From positions 49,694-113,693 of the forward strand of contig NZ_BAABFC010000020.1 of NCBI RefSeq assembly GCF_039540575.1: 64,000 nucleotides of DNA, written 5' to 3'. Under the pieces are notes generated by a model, which made no database searches, was not told the origin of the DNA, and was given only the letters and a program-made list of their open reading frames with translations. The translations under genes and the position numbers were made by a program. How positions within the stretch are numbered: position 1 is the first letter of the stretch; each line of letters opens with the position of its first letter. This DNA is from Pseudaeromonas paramecii (GTDB lineage: Bacteria > Pseudomonadota > Gammaproteobacteria > Enterobacterales > Aeromonadaceae). Shown here in pieces: positions 1 to 7,003 of this stretch.

Positions 1-249
1 CTTGTCCCGGCTCAGCACCTCGGGGTCGCTCTGGGAGAGCAGGCTGCGCAGGGCCTTGTCCTCGAAGAAGAGATCCCGAGTCACGGCCCGGCTCTGTACC
101 AGGGTGGGGGCGATACGACCGGCCAGCACATCCACTTGTGCCGCCATTTGCCGTCCTGAGAACCAGGCCGCCAGTATGATGAGCAACAGCAGGGCGATCA
201 TGAGGCCGAAGCCCCAGGCGATACGTTGGATGATGGAGAGATTTTTCAT
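1..249 (-). CDS. Methyl-accepting chemotaxis protein, N-terminal part (cut by window edge)
   Basis: The minus strand is open from an ATG at 249 to the window edge, giving 83 residues. They begin MKNLSIIQRIAWGFGLMIA, a short basic start followed by one long hydrophobic helix (about residues 11-30), then a soluble stretch rich in charged helices. This is the usual start of a methyl-accepting chemotaxis receptor: cytoplasmic tip, first membrane helix, periplasmic ligand-binding region. An AGAGGTAG Shine-Dalgarno-like sequence precedes the start. The signalling domain is outside the window, so the MCP call rests on the N-terminal architecture and on its resemblance to the complete receptor at 44414-46048. 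Confidence 0.7.
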   Translation of the reverse strand, partial: MKNLSIIQRIAWGFGLMIALLLLIILAAWFSGRQMAAQVDVLAGRIAPTLVQSRAVTRDLFFEDKALRSLLSQSDPEVLSRDK

Positions 250-530
250 GCCTACCTCTGATATCGATTACATTGTCGACCCCAAACTGCAAGGGTGCCA
301 AGCGAAGACATAATAAACATTGTTATCAGCAGCTTATGGCACATCACCCCTGCCGGCAGCATTGTCATTATAAAATTCAGGGCGATTAAGCCCGCTGCTC
401 TGCCGATGATTAGTGTAAATGTTTCACTAACTGTGCGTTAAGTTACAGCAGTTTCCTAACAAGTCGGCAATGGGGTTTGTCGAGCTTGCGAGCGCCGTCG
501 CAATCTTTTTGTTGTGCCGGCGGACCGGCG
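250..530. other. Intergenic region between the chemoreceptor and the malK-like gene
   Basis: About 280 bases without a coding signal on either strand. It must hold the promoter of the minus-strand chemoreceptor and the tail of the malK-like transcript. It is relatively AT-rich around 300-430. I see no convincing sigma-28 promoter, operator or RNA gene here. Confidence 0.5.
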
Positions 531-556
531 AAAAAAAAGCCCCGCGTGAGCGGGGC
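531..556 (-). terminator. Rho-independent terminator of the malK-like gene
   Basis: On the minus strand a GCCCCGC/GCGGGGC 7-bp stem with a TCAC loop is followed by eight T residues, 25 bases beyond the stop of the malK-like gene. Confidence 0.9.
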
Positions 557-581
557 AGGGCGTGGAACGCTTGTAAGGAAA

Positions 582-1664
582 TCAGCGACTGATGCGCAGC
601 CCGGCTTCGTTGAACAGCAGGGCGTTCTTGGGTTCAAAGTGGATGGCCAGTTGCTGGTAGGCCTTGAAGTTGTTGTCACCGGGCAGCAGCATCTTGAAGC
701 CGTCGATGCCGTGGCACTGGCCGAACAGGTAGGTGCTGTTACCCAGGCGCTCCACCACTTCACAACTAAAATGCAGCCCCAGCCCTTCGCCTTCGGCCAC
801 CAGGTGTTCCGGGCGCAGACCCAGGGTGACGCTGTCGCCCACCTTGAGCTCGCTGGTTTCCATGGGCAGGTCCAGCTGCTTGCCGTCACCCAGCTGGATG
901 CTCAGCTGGCCGGGTTGCCAGGCCAGCACCTTGGCGGCCATGAAGTTCATCTTGGGGGAGCCGATAAAGCCGGCCACGAACTGGTTTACCGGCTTGTAGT
1001 AGAGATCCATGGGGGAGCCGACCTGCTCTACCTTGCCGTAGTTCATCACCACGATTTTGTCCGCCAGGGTCATGGCTTCCACCTGATCGTGGGTCACGTA
1101 GATCATGGTGGTCTTCAGCTCCTGGTGCAGCTTGGCGATGTGCAGACGCATCTCGACCCGCAGCTCGGCATCCAGGTTGGAGAGGGGTTCGTCAAACAGG
1201 AACACCTGGGGATCCCGCACGATGGCGCGGCCGATGGCGACCCGTTGACGCTGGCCGCCGGAAAGCTGCTTGGGTTTGCGATCCAGCAGGTGGGAAAGCT
1301 GCAGGGTTTTGGCCACCATCTCCACCTTGTGCCGGATCTCCTCCTTGGGCATGCCATTGACCTTGAGGCCATAGCCCATGTTCTCGGCCACCGTCATGTG
1401 GGGGTAGAGGGCATAAGACTGGAACACCATGGCCACACCGCGGTGAGCCGGGGCCACGTCGTTCACGACAGTATCGCCGATGGAGATTTCCCCATCGGAG
1501 ATCTCTTCCAGGCCGGCAATCAGACGCAGCATGGTGGATTTACCGCAGCCGGAGGGGCCGACGAACACGGTAAATTCGCCATCTTCAATGTCCAGATCGA
1601 CGTTGTGCAGTGTCACTGTCTTGCCGAACCGCTTGATCACATTTTTCAGTCTGATGCTCGCCAT
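582..1664 (-). CDS. MalK/UgpC-type ABC transporter ATPase, likely for galacto-oligosaccharide import
   Basis: A 360-residue sugar-importer ATPase (E. coli MalK has 371). It has Walker A GPSGCGKST at residues 36-44, the signature LSGGQRQR, Walker B VFLFDEPLSNLDA, the switch histidine in YVTHDQVEAMTLAD, and a C-terminal OB-type regulatory region. The start at 1664 (MASIRLKNV) is chosen because AAGGAG lies nine bases upstream; the 22 residues possible upstream do not resemble the family. It diverges from the binding-protein and permease genes starting at 2224, which lack their own ATPase, so it most probably powers that importer. MalK-type ATPases can serve several permeases, so it may not be exclusive. 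GalR-type and CRP-like sites lie in its upstream region. Confidence 0.93.
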   Translation of the reverse strand: MASIRLKNVIKRFGKTVTLHNVDLDIEDGEFTVFVGPSGCGKSTMLRLIAGLEEISDGEISIGDTVVNDVAPAHRGVAMVFQSYALYPHMTVAENMGYGLKVNGMPKEEIRHKVEMVAKTLQLSHLLDRKPKQLSGGQRQRVAIGRAIVRDPQVFLFDEPLSNLDAELRVEMRLHIAKLHQELKTTMIYVTHDQVEAMTLADKIVVMNYGKVEQVGSPMDLYYKPVNQFVAGFIGSPKMNFMAAKVLAWQPGQLSIQLGDGKQLDLPMETSELKVGDSVTLGLRPEHLVAEGEGLGLHFSCEVVERLGNSTYLFGQCHGIDGFKMLLPGDNNFKAYQQLAIHFEPKNALLFNEAGLRISR

Positions 1665-1825
1665 CTGGCTAACTCCTTGATGATAAATAAAATTCACATG
1701 CGAGACGCTCGTCGGGATCGGGATGGCCACCAGGGGAAGGCCCGTCGAGATCGTCAGTTACCCAGCGCCGGGATGGCGGCGAAAGGCCCGTTGGTCGTAC
1801 CCGTTGAGGGCAATATAACAGCGCA

Positions 1826-1841
1826 GTGTAATCGCTTGCAC
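1826..1841. promoter_or_regulatory. GalR/GalS-type operator
   Basis: GTGTAATCGCTTGCAC fits every fixed position of the GalR/GalS consensus GTGKAANCGNTTNCAC known from E. coli. It lies about 160 bases upstream of the malK-like start. No LacI-family regulator gene is in the window, so the binding protein is inferred. Confidence 0.65.
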
Positions 1842-1857
1842 AAAGTGCTGTAACTTT

Positions 1858-1873
1858 TGTGGATAAGATCACA
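1858..1873. promoter_or_regulatory. CRP-like binding site
   Basis: TGTGGATAAGATCACA matches the CRP pattern TGTGA-N6-TCACA with one mismatch. It sits between two GalR-type sites in the divergent galactan promoter region, a sensible place for catabolite activation. Confidence 0.55.
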
Positions 1874-1930
1874 GCCTTGGCATCTTGTTCTGGCAGACAG
1901 GACGCGCAAAACGTAACGTTAGACCAAGCG

Positions 1931-1946
1931 GTGTAATCGTTATCCT
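1931..1946. promoter_or_regulatory. Partial GalR/GalS-type operator
   Basis: GTGTAATCGTTATCCT keeps the left half-site GTGTAATCG seen in the two better sites at 1826 and 9692 but has a degenerate right half. A weak second operator, about 90 bases from the first, would allow looping. Confidence 0.4.
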
Positions 1947-2223
1947 TGGCGTGAGTTTCCAGTGTATGGGGATGCCGGCCAGACAGGATAACGGGGTGAC
2001 AAGGGTAAATACCAAGTTAAAACAGGTTGTTACCCATCAAGATTGGTCTTTTGAAGCCATCTGTCATCCCGAAGAGCCTTGAACGCTGTCGGCGATAAGC
2101 GCGGCAATCCGGGTGAAACTTAAGCACCGCCATCTCGGTGTAACACAAACACAAATAACACATTGGCTATGTGGCTGTAATGGCTAAGACAACACGTAAC
2201 TGGACAGGAATCGAGGAGCAATG

Positions 2224-3453
2224 ATGAAAATCAAGACGTTAACCGCCGCTGTCATGATGTCCCTGGGCTTGCTGAGCGTGGTGGGGCAAACCGCCCGTGC
2301 CGCCGACGGTGAACTGCTGGTATGGGAAGATATCAAGAAGTCCAACGGCATCACCGACGCTGTGAAGGCCTTCGAAGCCAAGTACAACGTCAAGGTGAAG
2401 GTCATGGAAATGCCTTACACCCAGCAGATCGAGAAGCTGCGCCTGGACGGCCCGGCCGGCATAGGTCCGGACGTACTGGTGCTGCCCCATGACCAGGTGG
2501 GTACCGCCGTGGTGCAGGGCCTGATCTCCCCGCTGAAACTGACCCCGGAATACCTGGCCAGCTTCACCAAGCCGGCGGTGGATGCCCAGACCTATCAGGG
2601 TCAGGTGTACGGTATCCCCAAGGCGGTGGAAACCATAGTCATGGTCTACAACAAGGATCTGATGCCCAAGGCACCGGAAACCTTCGAAGAGCTCAAGGCT
2701 TTCTCCAAGACCCAGCGTGATGCCGGCAAGTACGGCCTGCTGGCCAAGTTCGACGAAATCTATTACGCCTTCGGCGTCGTCTCAGGCATGGGTGGCTATG
2801 TGTTCGGCCCCAACTCCGACGGCTCCTTGAACGTGGACGACATCGGCCTGGCCAACCAGGGGGCCAACGACGCCGTTTCCTACCTGAAGAGCTTCTATGC
2901 CGACGGTCTGTTCCCGGCCGGTATCGTGGGTGACACGGGTGCCAACGCCATCGACTCCCTGTTCACCGAGAAGAAGGCCGCCGCCGTCATCACGGGTCCC
3001 TGGTCCTTCCAGCCCTACAAGGATGCCGGTGTGAACTACGGCGTGGCACCGCTGCCTGTGCTGCCCAACGGCGAACACATGCGTTCCTTCCTGGGTGTGA
3101 AGGGCTACAGCGTCTCCACCTACTCCAAGCAGAAGGAGCTGGCGCAACAGTTCATCGAGTTCATCAACCAGCCGGAATACGCCAAGGTTCGCTTCCAGGT
3201 CACCGGCGAAATCCCGCCGGTCAAGGCACTGGTGGATGATCCCTTGATCAAGGATGACGAGAAGTCCCGCGCCGTGGCTATCCAGGCCGGCTACGCCGTG
3301 CCCATGCCCAGCGTACCGGAAATGGGTGAAGTCTGGTCCCCGGCCAACAGCGCCCTGCAACTGGCAGTGACCGGCAAGCAAGACGTGAAGGCTGCCCTGG
3401 ATGGCGCCGTTAAAAATATCAAGATGCAAATAGAAGCGATCCACGCCAACTAA
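2224..3453 (+). CDS. ganS: Extracellular sugar-binding protein of the galacto-oligosaccharide ABC importer
   Basis: About 409 residues, a MalE-type (family 1) solute-binding protein. A signal peptide (MKIKTLTAAVMMSLGLL...) ends at TARA, followed by mature sequence ADGELLVWED. Typical family stretches include GPDVLVLPHD, MVYNKDLMP and a Trp-rich closing segment (VITGPWSFQPY). The second of two adjacent ATGs (2224) is preferred because GAGGAG at 2213-2218 is only two bases from the first. It is the first gene of an operon with two permeases, a galactanase and a beta-galactosidase, in nearly the order of the B. subtilis gan operon; this context, not the protein itself, gives the substrate. The symbol is by analogy. 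Confidence 0.9.
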   Translation: MKIKTLTAAVMMSLGLLSVVGQTARAADGELLVWEDIKKSNGITDAVKAFEAKYNVKVKVMEMPYTQQIEKLRLDGPAGIGPDVLVLPHDQVGTAVVQGLISPLKLTPEYLASFTKPAVDAQTYQGQVYGIPKAVETIVMVYNKDLMPKAPETFEELKAFSKTQRDAGKYGLLAKFDEIYYAFGVVSGMGGYVFGPNSDGSLNVDDIGLANQGANDAVSYLKSFYADGLFPAGIVGDTGANAIDSLFTEKKAAAVITGPWSFQPYKDAGVNYGVAPLPVLPNGEHMRSFLGVKGYSVSTYSKQKELAQQFIEFINQPEYAKVRFQVTGEIPPVKALVDDPLIKDDEKSRAVAIQAGYAVPMPSVPEMGEVWSPANSALQLAVTGKQDVKAALDGAVKNIKMQIEAIHAN

Positions 3454-3472
3454 GTTGGGACTGTGAATCGGG

Positions 3473-3511
3473 GGTCTGGGCAGGGCGGTCTTGCCTGCCC
3501 AGACCATTTTT
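3473..3511 (+). terminator. Intercistronic hairpin after the binding-protein gene
   Basis: A perfect 12-bp stem, GGTCTGGGCAGG at 3473-3484 with CCTGCCCAGACC at 3494-3505, closes a 9-base loop and is followed by ATTTTT. It lies between the binding-protein stop and the first permease. Such hairpins behind binding-protein genes commonly limit read-through or protect the upstream mRNA, so the binding protein is made in excess of the membrane parts. Confidence 0.75.
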
Positions 3512-3527
3512 GGAGAGGAGGTTAATT

Positions 3528-4832
3528 GTGGTAGTCGATTCCAGCGCACTCTCGCCCATCGGGGCCAGAACTCATCATGCCAAGGTGGCCGGCACGCTGT
3601 CGCTGATCCCCGGCTTTGGCCAGTTTTACAATCGTCAGTATGCAAAGGGCGCGCTGTTTCTGATCTTCCTGGTCAGCTTCATGGGCGTGTTCAATGATTT
3701 CCTGCACAACGGCTTCTGGGGCCTCATCACCCTGGGGGAAGAGTTGCCGCGGGACAATTCCGTGTTCCTGCTGGCCAAGGGCATCATCAGCGTCATAGTC
3801 GCGGTTTTCGGTGTCGGCATCTACCTGTGGAGCATTCGCGATGCCTACCTGTGCGGTCAGCGTCGGGACGAGGGGCTGCCCCTCAACAGCATTCGTCGTC
3901 AGTACCAGCTGCTGCTGAGCGATGGTTTCCCCTACCTGATGATCACCCCGGGCTTCATCCTGCTGGTGTTCGTGGTGGTGTTCCCCATCCTGTTCGGCTT
4001 CTCCATCGCCTTCACCAACTACAACCTCTACAACACACCGCCGGCCAAGCTGGTGGACTGGGTAGGGCTCAAGAATTTCATCAACATCTTCCGCCTGGAT
4101 ATCTGGCGGGCGACCTTCTTCGACGTGCTGCAATGGACCGTGATCTGGACCCTGATCGCCACCACGCTGCAGTGTACCGTCGGGGTGCTGCTGGCCATCC
4201 TGGTGAACCAGAAGGATCTGCGCTTCAAGCCGCTGATCCGCACCATACTGATCCTGCCCTGGGCGGTGCCTGGCTTCGTCACCATTCTGGTGTTCGCCGG
4301 CATGTTCAACGAGACCTTCGGGGTGATCAACAACGGTATCCTGGCCGCCCTGGGCATCGACCCCAAGGCCTGGATGACGGATCCCTTCTGGACCAAGACC
4401 GCCCTGATCCTGATGCAGACCTGGCTGGGTTTCCCCTTCGTGTTCGCCATGACCACAGGGGTGTTGCAGGCCATTCCGGACGATCTGTACGAGGCGGCCA
4501 CCATAGACGGCGCCAACACCTGGCAGAAGCTGACCACCATCACGCTGCCCCTGGTGCTCTACTCCATTGCGCCCATCATCATCACCCAGTACACGTTCAA
4601 CTTTAACAACTTCAACATCATCTACCTGTTCAACAACGGTGGGCCCGCCGTGGCCGGATCCAACGCCGGTGGCACCGACATCCTGGTCTCCTGGATCTAC
4701 AAGCTGACCATGTCGTCATCGCAATACGCCATCGCGGCCAGCATCACCATCTTGCTGTCTATCTTCGTGGTCGGTCTCGCCCTGTGGCAGTTCCGCTCCA
4801 CCAACTCCTTCAAGCAAGATGACATGGCGTAA
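3528..4832 (+). CDS. ganP: MalF-type ABC permease
   Basis: A 434-residue integral membrane protein of the MalF class. It has an N-terminal set of hydrophobic segments (LIPGFGQFYN motif, then two helices) before the conserved permease core. The EAA loop that contacts the ATPase is YEAATIDGANTWQKL. It is shorter than E. coli MalF (514) because the large periplasmic P2 loop is absent. The GTG at 3528 is chosen because AGGAGG at 3516-3521 lies six bases upstream; the longer frame would start inside that ribosome binding site. It pairs with the MalG-type permease 12 bases downstream. Substrate galacto-oligosaccharides is inferred from the adjacent galactanase and beta-galactosidase. Confidence 0.9.
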   Translation: MVVDSSALSPIGARTHHAKVAGTLSLIPGFGQFYNRQYAKGALFLIFLVSFMGVFNDFLHNGFWGLITLGEELPRDNSVFLLAKGIISVIVAVFGVGIYLWSIRDAYLCGQRRDEGLPLNSIRRQYQLLLSDGFPYLMITPGFILLVFVVVFPILFGFSIAFTNYNLYNTPPAKLVDWVGLKNFINIFRLDIWRATFFDVLQWTVIWTLIATTLQCTVGVLLAILVNQKDLRFKPLIRTILILPWAVPGFVTILVFAGMFNETFGVINNGILAALGIDPKAWMTDPFWTKTALILMQTWLGFPFVFAMTTGVLQAIPDDLYEAATIDGANTWQKLTTITLPLVLYSIAPIIITQYTFNFNNFNIIYLFNNGGPAVAGSNAGGTDILVSWIYKLTMSSSQYAIAASITILLSIFVVGLALWQFRSTNSFKQDDMA

Positions 4833-4844
4833 GGAAGAGCAATC

Positions 4845-5696
4845 ATGAGCGTCAAGCACAGCGTTAAAAAGAGCAATTTCGTCCGCCTGAGCCTCTCCTA
4901 TCTGCTGCTGGCGGCGGTAGCCATCATCATCATCTATCCGCTGATCTGGACCATTGGAGCCTCGTTGAACCCGGGCAGCAGCCTGCTCAACACCTCCATC
5001 ATTCCGGATAACTTCTCCTTCCTGCACTACGAGGAGCTGTTCGACGGCACCATCGACTACACCAGCTGGTACTGGAACTCCATGAAGATCAGCTTCCTGA
5101 CCATGGCCCTGACCCTGGTGAGCGTCAGCTTCACCGCCTATGCCTTCTCCCGCTTCCGCTTCCGCGGGCGGCAGAATGGCCTGATGCTGTTCCTGTTGCT
5201 GCAGATGATCCCGCAGTTCTCCGCCCTCATCGCCATCTTCGTGCTGGCCCAGATGCTGGGTCTGGTGAACAGCCACCTGGCGCTGGTGCTGGTGTACGTG
5301 GGCGGCATGATCCCCATGAACACCTACCTGATGAAGGGCTACCTGGACGCCATCCCCAAGGATCTGGACGAGTCAGCTCGCATGGACGGTGCCGGCAACT
5401 TCCGCATCTTCATCGAGATCATCATGCCGCTGTCCAAGCCCATCATCGCCGTGGTGGCCCTGTTCTCCTTCACCGGGCCCCTGGGGGACTTCATCCTGGC
5501 CAGTACCATCTTGCGTACGCCGGACAAGTTCACCCTGCCCATCGGCCTGTACAACCTTGTGTCCCAGAAGATGGGCGCCAGCTACACCACCTACGCAGCC
5601 GGGGCCGTGCTCATCGCCGTGCCGGTGGCCATTCTTTACCTGTCGCTGCAGAAGTATTTCGTCTCCGGTCTGACCGCCGGTGGCACCAAGGGTTAA
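4845..5696 (+). CDS. ganQ: MalG-type ABC permease
   Basis: A 283-residue membrane protein with six predicted helices, the second permease half of the sugar importer. The EAA motif reads LDESARMDGAGNFRIF, in the conserved cytoplasmic loop. The C-terminus ends SLQKYFVSGLTAGGTKG, which closely matches the usual MalG ending. AAGGAAGAGC precedes the ATG. It is 12 bases behind the MalF-type gene and 17 bases before the galactanase, so the three are surely co-transcribed. The length equals the family norm (E. coli MalG 296). Confidence 0.92.
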   Translation: MSVKHSVKKSNFVRLSLSYLLLAAVAIIIIYPLIWTIGASLNPGSSLLNTSIIPDNFSFLHYEELFDGTIDYTSWYWNSMKISFLTMALTLVSVSFTAYAFSRFRFRGRQNGLMLFLLLQMIPQFSALIAIFVLAQMLGLVNSHLALVLVYVGGMIPMNTYLMKGYLDAIPKDLDESARMDGAGNFRIFIEIIMPLSKPIIAVVALFSFTGPLGDFILASTILRTPDKFTLPIGLYNLVSQKMGASYTTYAAGAVLIAVPVAILYLSLQKYFVSGLTAGGTKG

Positions 5697-5713
5697 TTGC
5701 AGAGGAAATGACG

Positions 5714-6925
5714 ATGAAACTGAAAAAGAGTCTGGTGTTTGCCGCCATGCTGCTGGCCGGTGGCATGAGTGTGATGGCCCCGGCCACCGCGGCCGAAACC
5801 GTGCAGATCAAGCCGGTGGCCGGTGTGCCTGCCGACTTCATCAAGGGCGCTGACGTCTCCATGCTGAGCGAAGTGGAGCGCCTGGGGGGCAAGTTCTACA
5901 ACGCCGAAGGCAAGCAGCAAGATGCGCTGCAGATCCTGAAGGACAACGGCTTCAACTACATCCGTCTGCGCCTGTGGGTGGATCCGAAGGATGCCGAAGG
6001 CCACGGCTACGGTGGTGGTAACAACGATCTGGCCAGCACCCTGGCCATGGCCAAGCGGGTCAAGGCCATGGGCTTCAAGCTGCTGCTGGATTACCACTAC
6101 AGCGACTTCTGGACCGATCCGGGCCGGCAGAACAAGCCCAAGGCCTGGGCCAATATGAGCACCGACGAGCTGGTGAAGGCCATTCACGACTACACCAAGC
6201 AGACCTTCGCCGAGTTCAAGCAGGCCGGCGCCCTGCCGGACATGGTGCAGATCGGTAACGAGATCAACGGTGGCATGCTGTGGCCCAACGGCAAGAACTG
6301 GGGTGACGGCGTGGGCGGGTTCGACGCCCTGGCCGCCATGCTGAAGGCCGGTGTGTCCGGGGTGCGGGAGAACCTGAGCGATCCCAGCCAGGTGAAGATC
6401 ATGCTGCACCTGGCCGAAGGCACCAAGAACGACACCTTCCAGTGGTGGTTTGACGAGATCTCCAAGCGGGATGTGCCGTTCGACGTGATCGGTTTGTCCT
6501 TCTACACCTATTGGAACGGCCCGATCAACGCGCTGAAGTTCAACATGGACGACATCGCCAAGCGCTACAACAAGGATCTCATCGTGGTGGAAGCCGCTTA
6601 TGGCTACACCTACGAGAACTGTGACAACGCCGAGAACAACTTCACCGAGAAGGAAGCCGAAGACGGTGGCTATCCGGGCACGGTGCAGGGCCAGGCCGAC
6701 TTCCTGCACGATCTGATGCAGAGCATCGTTCAGGTGCCGGATCAGCGCGGCAAGGGGATCTTCTACTGGGAGCCCACCTGGCTGCCGACCCCCGGTGCCA
6801 CCTGGGCCACCAAGGCCGGCATGAAGTACAACGACGACGACTGGAAGGAAGGCAACGCCCGGGAGAACCAATCCCTGTTTGACTGCCAGGGCCATGTGCT
6901 GCCGTCCATGAAGGTCTTCAACTAA
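5714..6925 (+). CDS. ganB: Secreted GH53 arabinogalactan endo-beta-1,4-galactanase
   Basis: A 403-residue glycoside hydrolase family 53 enzyme that cuts beta-1,4-galactan. A signal peptide ends about residue 27 (ATAA-ETVQ). The acid/base Glu is residue 183 in QIGNEINGGMLWP and the nucleophile Glu is residue 293 in VVEAAYGYTYEN. Other family stretches are LRLWVDP, DYHYSDFWTDP and a C-terminal WEPTWLP. The ATG at 5714 is preferred over 5708 because AGAGGA at 5701-5706 then has a 7-base spacing. It would work in the periplasm or outside the cell to supply oligosaccharides for the importer just upstream. A second GH53 gene lies at 9775. Confidence 0.95.
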   Translation: MKLKKSLVFAAMLLAGGMSVMAPATAAETVQIKPVAGVPADFIKGADVSMLSEVERLGGKFYNAEGKQQDALQILKDNGFNYIRLRLWVDPKDAEGHGYGGGNNDLASTLAMAKRVKAMGFKLLLDYHYSDFWTDPGRQNKPKAWANMSTDELVKAIHDYTKQTFAEFKQAGALPDMVQIGNEINGGMLWPNGKNWGDGVGGFDALAAMLKAGVSGVRENLSDPSQVKIMLHLAEGTKNDTFQWWFDEISKRDVPFDVIGLSFYTYWNGPINALKFNMDDIAKRYNKDLIVVEAAYGYTYENCDNAENNFTEKEAEDGGYPGTVQGQADFLHDLMQSIVQVPDQRGKGIFYWEPTWLPTPGATWATKAGMKYNDDDWKEGNARENQSLFDCQGHVLPSMKVFN

Positions 6926-6936
6926 GTTTAACGCCG

Positions 6937-6989
6937 CGGCATCCTGCTTCCTCTTGCGTATCGGGGGGTGAGGGGATGCCGTTTTTTTT
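6937..6989 (+). terminator. Terminator between galactanase and beta-galactosidase genes
   Basis: CGGCATCC (6937-6944) pairs with GGATGCCG (6974-6981), with an inner CCTC/GAGG stem, followed by eight T residues. It would end or attenuate transcription before the GH42 gene. Confidence 0.75.
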
Positions 6990-7003
6990 CTCACGGAGTC
7001 AAG

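Larger units (their letters stand above)
1665..2223. other. Divergent regulatory region of the galactan importer genes
   Basis: A 559-base gene-free stretch between the malK-like gene and the binding-protein gene. It holds a full GalR/GalS-type operator, a CRP-like site and a second partial operator, each listed separately. The open frames that cross it have no ribosome binding site and no recognisable product. The rest (about 1950-2200) is unassigned promoter and leader sequence for the binding-protein operon. Confidence 0.6.

Noticed and set aside
2..313. A 103-residue open frame on the plus strand at the window start
   Set aside because: It is antisense to the chemoreceptor N-terminus, which has a proper start, ribosome binding site and membrane helix.
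301..335. A sigma-28-like -10 element (GCTGATAA on the minus strand) upstream of the partial chemoreceptor
   Set aside because: No acceptable -35 element lies at the right distance, so the match alone is not enough.
477..1853. A 458-residue open frame on the plus strand opposite the malK-like gene
   Set aside because: The minus strand encodes an unmistakable ATPase with all motifs; the plus frame has His/Gly-rich composition typical of antisense to GC-rich genes and no ribosome binding site.
1885..2082. A 65-residue open frame in the divergent galactan promoter region
   Set aside because: It crosses an operator, has no ribosome binding site and no domain.
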